Source: Talaromyces rugulosus
Lineage: Eukaryota; Ascomycota; Eurotiomycetes; Eurotiales; Trichocomaceae
DNA length: 64,000 nucleotides
Direction: 5' to 3'
Assembly (NCBI RefSeq): GCF_013368755.1
Contig: NC_049562.1
Location: 4,526,001-4,590,000 of the forward strand
Under the pieces are notes generated by a model. It saw nothing but the letters and a program-made list of their open reading frames with translations. It was not told the origin of the DNA and made no database searches. This document shows, one piece after another, positions 23,519-35,344 of the stretch (positions are counted from its first letter, which is position 1; every line of letters starts with the position of its first letter). A program made the translations under genes and the position numbers.

Positions 23519-24197
23519 AGCTGCGTCTGTGATGTGAAAGGAATGGTTCGCAAGAACGGTGTGGTTGCGAAAGCGCAATTGAGGAGGGAGGAGCGTGAGC
23601 TGTTGTTGGGGGGGCTTGGGTTTGGTAGACAGGGATTCCCAAGAGGTCAGGTGCACGGAGCAAGGAGGAAAAAAACAGGATATATCAAGCAGAAGCAAGT
23701 AAATCGAACGATGCTCCCTCTTTCCGAGGTTGGCACCAGCTCTGCAGCAGAAGGGCCGCCAGGTTCGAGATGCACGAGAATGGTGGGATGCGTTGAGAGC
23801 GTTGAGGAAAGACTGGACAAGGAGGACTTTTGCAAGAGCTGAGTTTGGATCTTGCGCGCCCGGATCAGTTTTAGCGAGGCGACTGCGGGTCTTGGCGCGG
23901 CTAGGCCAAGCTAGTCGACTCCCGGCAACCACCGCCCAACCCAGCACTCGTCGTCGTCATACCAACCTCGTGTCTTCTTTCTTGATTCGCGCTGTGCTGC
24001 TAAAATAATCGGGCGTCCCTTGGAAGGATCTGGTGCTTGTGCAAGTCATTGGGCACACTTGTCAGTTAGCCCACGACCGACATCGACACCGCGCCCCGCC
24101 ACACCGGCGATCTACCTGACTGACGGCAGCCTTTGTGACAAACGTTTCTTTGAGCCAAAAGTTTCACGCGGAAAAAAAAAGGCAGGAAAATAGAAAC
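23519..24197. other. Divergent promoter region between def1 and the 408-aa gene
   Basis: The def1 reading frame stays open for about 143 codons upstream (to 23947), but the predicted residues have no family character and the chosen ATG starts a typical Def1 N-terminus. No other element was recognised. Confidence 0.4.
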
Positions 24198-25424
24198 ATG
24201 AAGGGCAAATCTGTGCTGAATCTCAGGCCGTGGCCGAAAATCCACCAGCCGCTGCCTCGGTCGCCGCGAGAATCGCAGCAGCTGTTGTCCGCCCTCACGA
24301 CGTCTTTTCGGCGGCAGCTCGACGCTGCAGATACAAACCAGCCCGCACAGTCGGCAAATGAGCATATGCAGACCGTTCTCAACAATCCTCTGTTTCGCGT
24401 CGTGCCACCGGGGCTGACCTATCCCCAACCAGCTGCAGCATCCAGAGCTAGCCTGGGCGAGAGAATAGCCAAGGAGCCAATGGCCGTCTTTGACGAGCTG
24501 GTGGCAGCAGGGTCTATCAACCGCGAGAACCTCGGGAACTGTCTGAACTCACAGCTGGCCTTGATCGGCTCTCAGTCGTCCGATATCAAGCAAGAGATGC
24601 AAAAGACAGGCGCAGGCTCAAGGATAGTCAATTGGTTCTGGGCTTCCGATCCGGCCTCGCGAAAGCATCTGTTCAGATCCCAACGGACCTCGAGAGCAGC
24701 ACTGAAGTTCATGACTGCAGAAGGCCTTCACAACGAGATCGCGGTTTTTCTGAGGATGCTGAAAGAGCTCAACCTGGGCGGCAACAATGGACACATTCCC
24801 GAGTATCCTGGGAGACGCATGTTTAAATTTTTCTTACAAGACTACATGGAGGCCGATGTCCGCTATGGGCGAGGGATAAGCGGTGCATTTGCTACTCTCA
24901 TCCATGCCGCCGAACTGACTACCTCGATGCCGGATGGGGTGCGAGCCCACATGCTCAGAGGCGGCGCCATATATCTTTTGAGATCCATAGTCTCCCATGG
25001 CAGAAGCAGCTTGCTGGACAACGTGTCTACTGCTGGATTTGATCGTTTCTGCGAGGTTCTGGATTCCCTTCCCGCACTGGAATTAAGAAGTGAGGCTCTA
25101 CAGTTATACCATCCATCCCACCCTACGGCCCAACCTTTCCTGAAATACATCCGCGAACACCCGGAGGAGGAGGCTTTCTCGTTCTCTCCCCCCGAGCAAG
25201 CGCAGGAAGCCGTTCTTCAAGCACATTTGGACGCATTGCGCCTGTTACTGGACCAAGAACGATACAAGGATGCCTTGCTGCTCGTTCCTAGAATCCAGCA
25301 AATGTTCTCGGAAGACGGGGTCGAAGCACACAACGCACACAGCACACACAGCACATACAATGGCCACGACTCGCGCTCCCAAATGGACGAGCTCATGGAA
25401 CGACTGGACGTGGCACTGATTTGA
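24198..25424 (+). CDS. Conserved-looking fungal protein of unknown function, 408 aa
   Basis: This is a single exon. The ATG at 24198 is the first in the frame; the open frame upstream has none. The N-terminus (MKGKSVLNLRPWPK...) is basic and nearly free of acidic residues, compatible with a mitochondrial targeting sequence. The body is soluble and helix-rich with no membrane segment. A His/Ser-rich patch (NAHSTHSTYNGHD) near residue 382 is followed by a C-terminal helix. The amino-acid make-up and the absence of stops over 1.2 kb support a real gene. I do not recognise the family, and a mitochondrial role is inference. Confidence 0.7.
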   Translation: MKGKSVLNLRPWPKIHQPLPRSPRESQQLLSALTTSFRRQLDAADTNQPAQSANEHMQTVLNNPLFRVVPPGLTYPQPAAASRASLGERIAKEPMAVFDELVAAGSINRENLGNCLNSQLALIGSQSSDIKQEMQKTGAGSRIVNWFWASDPASRKHLFRSQRTSRAALKFMTAEGLHNEIAVFLRMLKELNLGGNNGHIPEYPGRRMFKFFLQDYMEADVRYGRGISGAFATLIHAAELTTSMPDGVRAHMLRGGAIYLLRSIVSHGRSSLLDNVSTAGFDRFCEVLDSLPALELRSEALQLYHPSHPTAQPFLKYIREHPEEEAFSFSPPEQAQEAVLQAHLDALRLLLDQERYKDALLLVPRIQQMFSEDGVEAHNAHSTHSTYNGHDSRSQMDELMERLDVALI

Positions 25425-25917
25425 TTTGGTGCTTGGACAATAGTAACTCGTGGTGGATCCGTAGTCACGGGACCAGCCTTCTCTGGTTGGCGGACGACGC
25501 TATATCTGAGCTAGCCGCATTCGGGGTCTTGGCGCCGGGCGTCAGCAGAGAGCAGCTCACATCATTTCCGATTCTCATCGCGGTTAATAATCCGGTTAAG
25601 ACTGCTGCTAACGAAAAGCCTGTTTGGACCCGTTGTTTCTGCTCGTTGGTCGTGGGGATTTCGGATCCTGGCCGGCCATGGGCCCGCGTCCAACCCCCGG
25701 CCGGCCCAGCTGCCAACCTCAACTCCCACTCATCTCATCTCATCTCATCTCATCTCACTCTCGACCTACCATCCCACAGCCCATCTCTATTTTTGAGCGC
25801 CCCAATTGATTCCGCCTCCGTTGAAGTCGCTTGTCGTGTGCGACCTTTTTACTCCGAACTCTCTGCTACTCAGCCCAATCCGGATTTGTAATATCAGATC
25901 CCTCGTTTTCTGCAGCA
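25425..25917. other. Intergenic region with CTCAT microsatellite
   Basis: This holds the promoter of the small AT-hook-like gene. It is CT-rich just upstream of the coding start and contains the pentamer repeat listed separately. Confidence 0.45.
25729..25755 (+). repeat. (CTCAT)n microsatellite
   Basis: About five perfect tandem copies of CTCAT lie about 165 bp upstream of the small AT-hook-like gene. Confidence 0.9.
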
Positions 25918-26483
25918 ATGGCTTCTGAAAGCGCCTCGGATTCGCCCATCACCGAAGGTATGTGAAATCGACAATAATCAATCACTATTCCAATCTATCA
26001 TGGGCGTCTTTTCCAAAAGTGATTGCGCTTGAGCTGCACTTCGATTTGTGCAACCTTTATCTGACTGCGATGCGTCCAGCGATCACAGCGCAAAACGAGC
26101 TTCGCAACGAGACCAAGACTGCCGATGACACCACCACCACCACCACCACCAAAGATGCTGAGCAGAAGGCAGACAAACTAGCCGGTTCGGCTAGCCCTCT
26201 ACTAGGAGATAAACGCGGTCTTGACGAAGGCGAATCCACCCCTTCTGCAAGCAACATCGGTCTCAAGAAACAAAAAACCGAAGACGATACCGCTGAACAA
26301 TCAGAGACGACCGCCAAGGCCACTTCGACTACAGATAACGCTGGACCAAGTACCAATGGCCAAAAGAAGAAGGCTGGTCGACCTAAGAAGGGCACTAATA
26401 CAAACCCAGTGAAGAAGATTTCTCCCAGACCTACCGATGGCATCGGAAGTCGCACTCGCAGTCGAGCCAAGCCCTCGAACTAG
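25918..26483 (+). CDS. Small basic/acidic nuclear-like protein with AT-hook-type motif, 147 aa
   Basis: Two exons (25918-25957, 26080-26483) flank a 122-nt intron. The start is MASESASDSPITE. The protein is Thr/Lys/Asp-rich, has a poly-Thr run of about seven residues encoded by ACC repeats, a KKQK basic patch, and KKAGRPKKG, which contains the GRP core of an AT-hook. The end is Ser/Arg-rich (SRTRSRAKPSN). Minor-groove DNA binding or chromatin association is plausible from the motif, but a single AT-hook is weak evidence. I do not recognise a named family. Confidence 0.65.
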
Positions 26484-26889
26484 CTTCATCGTGCGAGCTT
26501 CCAGTATGGCGGATATGTGGTCAAGCTTGATGTATTATAAATATTGCGAATCCACAAGCATACAGATGCGATGCCGCTGCTACCCGCGAGGTATTTTTTG
26601 TATCCGGGTTCTTTCGTCATGCCTTGTCCATGTGTACATACATTCTGTAAAAATAATAACAAACAATAAACACTTTACTGGCGCAGACAAGAGTAACCAA
26701 CCCACTGAAGCGGTCAGCCAAGGGAGCGCGCAAAAGCCGTCGATTGGCGGCCGCAGCGACCTCCGATCCCGCAATGCTGCGCCGGACTATCGTTGATCCG
26801 CTTGTGAGTCAATACATTTAACTCATGGATTGCTCTTGCCTCGAGATTTTGTCCCATCTTCATCAATTGAACATCTTCGCAATTGCAAC
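26484..26889. other. Intergenic region upstream of lys1
   Basis: This carries the CpcA/Gcn4-type site described separately. No other gene was seen. Confidence 0.45.
26805..26811 (+). promoter_or_regulatory. CpcA/Gcn4 (cross-pathway control) site TGAGTCA
   Basis: A perfect TGAGTCA lies 79 bp upstream of the lys1 start codon. Fungal amino-acid biosynthesis genes are activated by CpcA/Gcn4 through TGA(C/G)TCA, so sequence, position and gene function agree. Confidence 0.65.
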
Positions 26890-28533
<1,644 letters not shown>

Positions 28534-29493
28534 GAGGACATCTCCTTATGGTGTGCATAGTTCAAGTGTTTTACTGTTTCAAAATGTAGACTTGGGATCC
28601 AAAAGCTATTTCGGGTATCATTTTCCTATACCCCCTCCAAAATATAGCCAATTGAATTGCAACCGTCCACGTAGAACCCGGACTTCGGGTCTGAACGGAC
28701 TGATTGGTACATGCATATGTATCAGAAGGATGCTCAATCTGTAGCACCTGGGAGTATATACCAGTTGACGCGGCCGAACTGCTCTTTCTGGTATATTTTC
28801 GCCCACCCAAACGGTTGGCATGCAAAATTTAACTAAGCAGCTAGAAGTAGCGCTCTTCAGCGGTCTAATTATAGTTGCTGGAGGAGGCTAAAGCGATGAG
28901 ACGATGGCACTGGGGCATGTGCGGACTCTGCGGAGAAGTCCGGCGAACGCGGATGCCTGGCCGGAGCAAAACATCCCCGGCGCGGCGGTGCCAACTCCTC
29001 CACCTCCCCCAACCATCCATTCCTCTTTCTGTCTATCTGTCTGTCTGTCTGTCTGTCGTCTTTCCTTTCCATTACATTATTCAAGCCAGACGGCTCTTTG
29101 GATGAGTGTTTTGGGAATTGTACATATTATTCCGTGCGCATAGGCCGTGCTTCTTGCTCGCTCGCACTGTCTGATGTCGATGTCGAGTCATTGATTTCCG
29201 TGCCCCGGATTTGTCATCTTTACCCCAGATTCTCGTGTGTGCGTGTTTGTTGTGGTTCCTTTTCTTGGTAGTAACAAGAGCTGACGATATCTTCTGTAGG
29301 TAGTCGAGCCTCTAGGTCGGCATATTCGTTGTCGCCGACGCACCCTCGGTTAGACGTTGATCACCTACGACGACATTACCGACACCAATTGAGCTACCCC
29401 CAGCGAGTATCGGCTACGCAGTCCTTGGAAATGGCGCGATAATAGGGGGAAGATATATGTCCCATAGTCGAACTTCTCGGTCCAGTGCCTCTA
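28534..29493. other. Intergenic region with CTGT microsatellite
   Basis: This is the promoter/5' leader of the ubiquitin protease. A (CTGT) tandem of about five copies lies near 29037-29056. Short frames on both strands have no family look. Confidence 0.45.
29037..29056 (+). repeat. (CTGT)n microsatellite
   Basis: About five tandem CTGT units follow a CTGTCTAT variant in the 5' flank of the ubiquitin protease gene. Confidence 0.85.
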
Positions 29494-31437
29494 ATGCCCG
29501 ACAAACCCGCGACGGTTGCCGCCTATGCGGCCGGCGCCTCTCTCGCTGCCATCACCCTGTTCTACGTATTCGGACCCAATTACACAATCGACGGCGAGGA
29601 CTCCAGCGGCAGCGATCGCAAGAAAGCGATTGTTGGCCTGACGAACCCGGCCAACGACTGCTTTATCAACTCGGTCTTACAGGCCCTCGCAGGCCTCGGC
29701 GATTTACGGGTATACCTGATCCGCGAGCTACACCGGCGTGAACTGGACGGGCCCGATATCTATAACCAGCTGCCCGATGTTGATGAAGCGCCTACTGGCA
29801 AAGCAAGCCTACGACCAGACAGGCAGCGTGAGCTGCAGCAGGGGACGGTCACGCTTGCGCTCAAGGAGATGCTGGATCGCCTAAACGAACGGCCCATTTA
29901 CAAAAAGACCATTTCAGCCCGGCCCTTTATTGCGGCCTTAGAGTATGCGTATAGAACGCGGATCAGCCGCAATCAACAGGATGCGCAGGAATTTCTTCAG
30001 ATCGTCGCTGAACGGCTCTGTGAGGAATATCATGCCGGCGTCAAAGCAAGGCGGCGTGCCCGCCGTCTAGCCGAGAGCCCAAAGCCTTCTTCTCAATCGC
30101 CTTCAGATGGCGATACTACTCAACATAGAGATAAGGAGTCATCCGAAATCTCCGTGCGCATTGAAGATGGCACTGAAGAAGGTCTGCCGGCAATGATCGA
30201 CACAAAACTCCAAGAAATCGACGACGAATCTGGCTTTCCATTCGAGGGACAATTGGAATCCCAGATCGAATGCCAGTTCTGCCATTATCAGTACCGTCCT
30301 AACAAAACATCTTTTGTCAATCTGACATTACAAGTGCCCCAGAAGAGCTCTGCCACGCTAAGCTCGTGTTTTGACGGGCTCCTCAAAACCGAGTATATTG
30401 ACGACTTTCGATGTGACAACTGTCGCTTACAACATGCACTAGAGACAAAGGTCATTTCCAAGTCCAAGGCAAAATCCGAAGCTGAAAAGGAATTGCTCGA
30501 GTCTCATATCTCCAAAATCCAGTATGCTCTAGAGACGGATCCTGAGCAAAGCTTGGATGGTATCGACCTCCCTTCTTCTGAAACAGCGCCGAAACGTAGA
30601 ATTGCGCGCCATATGCGGATCACAGTATTTCCAAAGGTTGCCGCTATTCATCTGTCAAGGTCTATCTTTGACCAGAGCAGTTCCACAAAAAACGCTGCCA
30701 AGGTTTCTTTCCCAGAGCGTTTGCCATTAGGTGGCATTCTCAATCGGAAGTGGTACAAACTGCTGGGAATTGTCTGCCACAAAGGTAGCCACCACAGTGG
30801 ACACTACGAGTCTTTCCGAAGGAGTCATACCTACCCTCCATACTCGACGCCGGATGCATTCGGGTCTTACGCGGCCAGTCGGGTTGGCAGTGCGAATGGG
30901 TCAGCTGTTGGCAGTCCACGCATTTCGGCCATGAAAAAGGCACAGTTCCCCGATGGCACAGAGCCTAGTCCACTGAGTATCTCGCCCGCGGAATCTTCTT
31001 TGTCGTTGTCGAGCGTTAACCAGTCCTCACCGACCGTGTCGACACCAACTTCGACGACCAATACTCAGCTATCTCCACAAGATTCGCCCAGTTCACGATT
31101 TTCTCTACAAAGCACGCGGCCTCGGAAATCTTCGAGTGTGAAGTCTCTGGCACGATCTGCGATGGGGACATCAAATGACGAAAGCAAAGACCACACTCCG
31201 AAACCCCCATCTACGCGATTGGGATCTCCCAAACCATCACAAGACCGGCCGTCATCGAGTGGCCTCAGCGCGCAGCGGCTGCTGCGAAAGCGCAAGCCTA
31301 ACGAGCGCTGGTGGCGTATATCTGATGAAAAGGTCAAAGAATGCAAGACCAGCGATGTTCTGGGTATGCAAAAGGAAGTTTATCTACTTTTTTACGAGAT
31401 GGAGAAACCGTCACCGACGTCTGCTTCCGAGTACTAA
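29494..31437 (+). CDS. Ubiquitin-specific protease, membrane-anchored Ubp16/USP30 type
   Basis: This intronless gene encodes 647 aa. An N-terminal hydrophobic segment (AAGASLAAITLFYVFG, about residues 11-26) precedes the Cys box NPANDCFINS (Cys56) and the QDAQEFLQ box. A zinc-ribbon pair CQFC/CDNC and the His box GSHHSGHYESF (His437) follow; the WWRISDEKV block near the C-terminus completes the USP fold. Residues about 450-595 form a Ser-rich insertion between the His box and that last block. The membrane segment before the catalytic domain is the layout of yeast Ubp16 and USP30, on the mitochondrial outer membrane. The ATG at 29494 is the first in frame. An upstream out-of-frame ATG at 29457 could act as a short upstream frame. 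Confidence 0.9.
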   Translation: MPDKPATVAAYAAGASLAAITLFYVFGPNYTIDGEDSSGSDRKKAIVGLTNPANDCFINSVLQALAGLGDLRVYLIRELHRRELDGPDIYNQLPDVDEAPTGKASLRPDRQRELQQGTVTLALKEMLDRLNERPIYKKTISARPFIAALEYAYRTRISRNQQDAQEFLQIVAERLCEEYHAGVKARRRARRLAESPKPSSQSPSDGDTTQHRDKESSEISVRIEDGTEEGLPAMIDTKLQEIDDESGFPFEGQLESQIECQFCHYQYRPNKTSFVNLTLQVPQKSSATLSSCFDGLLKTEYIDDFRCDNCRLQHALETKVISKSKAKSEAEKELLESHISKIQYALETDPEQSLDGIDLPSSETAPKRRIARHMRITVFPKVAAIHLSRSIFDQSSSTKNAAKVSFPERLPLGGILNRKWYKLLGIVCHKGSHHSGHYESFRRSHTYPPYSTPDAFGSYAASRVGSANGSAVGSPRISAMKKAQFPDGTEPSPLSISPAESSLSLSSVNQSSPTVSTPTSTTNTQLSPQDSPSSRFSLQSTRPRKSSSVKSLARSAMGTSNDESKDHTPKPPSTRLGSPKPSQDRPSSSGLSAQRLLRKRKPNERWWRISDEKVKECKTSDVLGMQKEVYLLFYEMEKPSPTSASEY

Positions 31438-31641
31438 ATTTTGAGAACGCATGGATAGGTGTTTATAAGTATATATTGTTATTTTTTGCATATATCTTTT
31501 TTTGCTATTCACAGCATATATTTTGGAATGTTGTCTATAAAAGTACAAACAGGGTATGAAAATGAATCAATAGATATAACTATTTGACTTCGTATATGCA
31601 AGTTGACATAAGGCTTTCTTTCCAATGTTTCAAATGTTCTA

Positions 31642-33229
31642 TCACTCAGCGTGGGATGCAAGACACTCTAGTACGACTCGACGCAAAATGATCATAGCCT
31701 CAGTCAACAAATATTCATCTACGCAGGCAAAACATAGCCGTAGCATATCTTCGTACTCGGCATATCGATCATTTCCATCTGGCAGAGCCGAAGAAGTCCC
31801 TTCACCCAGAATGAGTCCATGCAGTGACGCCGCTGCTGCTACTTCCTTGCCTCTTAGAGGCGAAGGCAATTGGAGCCAGATGAAGAATCCACCATTTGAC
31901 AGGTCGTCACTCTCGTCAGCGGTGGTCAGAGAGGGAAGAGTCACGCCAATCGGGGCGAGGTATTGCTTAATTGCCGACGTAAGTTTGGAAAACCGTCTTG
32001 CGTATGCTGGTGCCAGAGTGTTGTGGATATGCTCAGTGATTGATCCATTTTGGAGCATGTCGCTGATAAACGTGGAGACTAGCTGAGAGGGGGCACCGCC
32101 AGAACGCGTGGATCCTCTGGTGAGGTGTTAGTTCTAGCTTTCAATCTCTTTGACCGTTCCTTTTTTTGGTTGGGTTATATTGTGCTTGCTTGCTTACACT
32201 TGTGAGAGTCCGTAAATGAACGCGGGAGTTCCTTCAGCCCATCCGACTCGACATCCAGGCCCAACGATCTTGCTGAAACTGCCGTTGCTGATGCAGTTGC
32301 CGAAGTTATCAATTGGCCCACCGTCTAAAGTCGCGTCAATGTCGACGAGACGTGGCATGAGGGATGCGAACTCAGCAGGCGAGCCCGATATGGATGAAGA
32401 ATAATAAGAAGGAGAAGATGATGATGATGACGAGACGGAGAGCGATGAAGACAGAGGGGAATGCGGTAAAGACACATTTGCAGAAACACTAGCATCTGAT
32501 TTCCAGTAGACAAAGTCGTAGACATCGTCTGCGATCAAGAGGGCGTCGTACTTGCGGGCGAGACGGACGAGCTCCTGGCGTCGAGGAAGGCTCATTATTC
32601 TGCCTGATGGGTTGGAGAATGTCGGTACACAATAAATCACATGGGTATACAGTTTTCTGTAAGGTTTTTGTTGCTTGAATGCATGTAACTGCAAGGTAAT
32701 GTGTTAGACGTTTTTCTTTTAGCTGTACTTGAAATCGACACACCTTTGGACTTTTCCCTTCATGCAAGGGTATGTTTACTTCCTGTTTCAGCGCATCTTC
32801 CAAAACTCCTAGATTGATTCCCTCTTTATCTTCTGGAATCCCTTTGAGTCTGCCCCCAAATCCAGCGTCTTCAAAGACCCGAAAGGACAAAAAGTAAGCC
32901 GGCTCAACAACAAAAATCCTTTTTGTTTGCACAGGGTCCGTGTACACCTGCAGTATGCTGGCTAGATTCTGGCTGGCGCCGCCAGTGACACAAATCCTTT
33001 CAACATCTGGCTTTTCGATCTTCCCACCACGATCAGAGGCATAAAAACTGGCAAGCCATCGGGAAAGATTTTGTCGAAGGGGCATATAGCCGGCATCCGG
33101 ACCGTAGTTTATGCCTTGTTGCCATATGGCAGGGTTTGACAATGCATTTTTCGCTGCCTTTTGAATATTTTGGATAGGAATGAGGGCTGGTGAGGGATGA
33201 CCGCTCGCCAGGTCAATAGATTGACTCAT
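31642..33229 (-). CDS. PLP-dependent aminotransferase, class I/II (YER152C/Aro8-like)
   Basis: Three minus-strand exons (33229-32744, 32688-32198, 32116-31642) give 483 aa. The fold-type I pattern is complete: GHPSPALIP near the N-terminus, GGASQNLASIL for cofactor phosphate, CVPTFSNPSGRIMS, ADDVYDFVYW, and the Schiff-base lysine in NGSFSKIVGPGCRVGW. An Arg in LRLCFA near the end should bind the substrate carboxylate. A Ser-rich insertion of about 30 residues (SSSLSVSSSSSSSPSYYSSS) sits before the lysine. The close family includes yeast YER152C and alpha-aminoadipate/aromatic transaminases, so the amino donor is uncertain. It is divergent from the dioxygenase gene with 470 bp between starts. 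Confidence 0.9.
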
Positions 33230-33699
33230 TCTCCCTGTCCTTCTTTCTCTTAGGAAAGAGAAATGCCAAGTCGATGCCCATCAATTCATGCGATTTGATA
33301 GAATCAGATCATAGCCATGGAATTCTTTTAGCGACTTCACCCACAAAATTTTTGACAAACTAAACAAAATATACGTTCCATTTCGAATGTCAACGATGTT
33401 GCTCTAGGGTGACCACAAGAATTGCCTAATCCGGACAAATTGGCGACGCAGCGAATCGTAGCCGGCGAGAACGGCGGGCCCGGACAAGCTGCCGATAATA
33501 CTAGATTATAGATAAGGCCTCATTTACGCCGGTTTCCATGTGCATTCCCCATCATGTAATTGAAATTGTATTTTATTGCCCAAGATTGGCCTAGCAAAGG
33601 TCGGGCTTGGTCTGGAATTCAATCAATAGAAAAACCACAGAACATCCGTTAATCATTTGTATACCCGACATTTTAAAAAATTCAGAGCAAGAATTTACG
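33230..33699. promoter_or_regulatory. Divergent promoter of aminotransferase and dioxygenase genes
   Basis: This holds two direct copies of CCGGACAA (33431-33438 and 33480-33487) and one CCGGTTTC (33529-33536). CCGGTTTC also occurs, inverted, upstream of the Zn2Cys6 gene. CGG-containing repeats are what zinc-cluster activators bind; the assignment is inference. Confidence 0.4.
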
Positions 33700-34748
33700 A
33701 TGGCGACACCTACAGTACAGCGCATACCCTACTCGGCACCGCGAGAAGAGTTTATAAACGCACTCAAAAAGGATGGCTGCGTGATTGTGCAAAACTTCAC
33801 CACTCTCGAGGCTCTTGAGCAGGCGAGGGTTGAAGTGCAGCCTTATTTGAATCGAGATGACAACAGCCACGTTGGGGGTAAGCAGTCAACATCCATTACT
33901 GAGAATCGAGAGACTGATTATATGAATCAATGGCAGCTCTGAATGGAGGCACCAAAACATGCACACGGTTGGTTGGGCGAAGCAAAACGGTTCGCGAGAA
34001 GTTTTTCTCGGATCCTCTGTACCAGGTATGTCAAATACGTACTCAGGAAATATATCATCTTATTGACATAATTCCAGGACCTCGCTGAGGAATTCCTCGC
34101 CATCACCACAACAAATTGGTACAACACAGAAGCGTCAACAAACACAACGCACCCGCTGCTCTCCATCGCCATCACGATGGACACGCGACCCGGCGCGCAG
34201 GCCCAAAAGCTGCACCGCGACGACAAAAACCACCACGCGCGGCACCAGCGTGCAGACACTTATCATGCCGACCGTGACATGCTGCTTGGTCTGTTTGTGC
34301 CCGGGTGCGATACCAGCCGGGAAATCGGCGCGACGAGGATTGTGCCTGGAAGTCATCTGTGGGGGGACGAGCAGCCGGATTTTGGGCCGGATGGCAACAA
34401 GGGGGTTATTGATGCAGAGCTGAAGGCTGGTGAGGCCTTTATCATGCTTGGAAGTCTGTACCATGGGGCTGGACATTATTCGAAGAGCACGGGGAATCGC
34501 ATGGTTCATATTATGTTCTTGTGTAGCGGTATTTATCGCCAAGAGGTAAGCTATTTTTTGGTGTCTCGATTCATCCACATTGAATACAGCTGACACTTTT
34601 ATCTGTACAGGAAATATCGTATCTTTCATACCCTATTGAGGAAGTCAAGACGTACTCCAAGCTCGTCCAGCAGAGACTAGGCTGGGAGCAGTCTGAGCCT
34701 AATCTTGGATGGGTTGATCTTGTTTCGCCAGATGCGTTGTTGAAGTGA
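33700..34748 (+). CDS. Fe(II)/2-oxoglutarate dioxygenase, PhyH family (FtmOx1/AsqJ-like)
   Basis: Four exons (33700-33877, 33937-34025, 34078-34545, 34611-34748) give 290 aa, the size of the fungal secondary-metabolism PhyH enzymes. The iron triad is visible as His135-x-Asp137 (KLHRDD) and His218 (LYHGAGHY). Arg230 (TGNRM) should hold the 2-oxoglutarate carboxylate. VPGSHLWGDEQ and GLFVPGCDTSREIGATR are typical of the FtmOx1/AsqJ group, which perform hydroxylation, desaturation, epoxidation or endoperoxidation on amino-acid-derived scaffolds. The substrate here is unknown. Its neighbours (aminotransferase, amino-acid permease, regulator) point to amino-acid chemistry. Confidence 0.9.
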
Positions 34749-34976
34749 TTTATGTCAATAACCTATTTACTATATATAAAATTAACAGCCTTCATTTACA
34801 CTAAGTGCTATTAGGCGCATTATGTCGCATGGGTAGGTAGATACAGGACATAATGGTAAAATCGTTGATGAATCTCAATTTGATCTGGGCAAAGCCTGCG
34901 TGTGTGAGAAAGTCAGTTGAGATATCATTTAGTAGTTAGTATATAAGCTAATCGAATCTCCTCCCAACGGCTTCAT

Positions 34977-34983
34977 TGAGTCA
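34977..34983 (+). promoter_or_regulatory. TGAGTCA site upstream of amino-acid permease
   Basis: A perfect Gcn4/CpcA core lies about 360 bp upstream of the permease start. The function of the gene makes amino-acid-starvation control plausible, but a heptamer can occur by chance. Confidence 0.4.
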
Positions 34984-35256
34984 GGTTGATTGATAGCAGC
35001 TGTAATTCAATAATGTTCCTCCAAAACATCAAAATCTATGAAGCCGATGACGGATCGTTATCGCAGCTATCCGATTGGCTGCATCGCCAATATCCCCCGA
35101 AGCGGCCTAGTGCGGTCTAATTCTTGTATATTCTCGGGTTTGCTCCGGACCAGTTCTCTTTTTTGAAGATTCAAGGAGTGGCCATGCGTAATAACTAATA
35201 GATAGGATTGTAACTGTCGGGCTAGACTGTTGGCTTATCTTTCAACCTATACACCT

Positions 35257-35268
35257 GTATATATATAA
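35257..35268 (+). promoter_or_regulatory. TATA-like element of the permease gene
   Basis: A TATATATATAA-type run lies about 80 bp upstream of the start codon at 35345. Confidence 0.4.
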
Positions 35269-35344
35269 TCTTTGAGGTGTCCCGTTGATATATCCTGTAG
35301 CGTAGTTATTAGTAGTACTGCAGATTCTGCTATTGTTGCCAACA

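Larger units (their letters stand above)
34749..35344. other. Intergenic region upstream of the permease
   Basis: This contains a TGAGTCA and a TATA element listed separately. No gene was seen. Confidence 0.45.

Noticed and set aside
24135..24197. Upstream extension of the 408-aa gene
   Set aside because: Begins at a non-ATG codon; the first ATG is at 24198.
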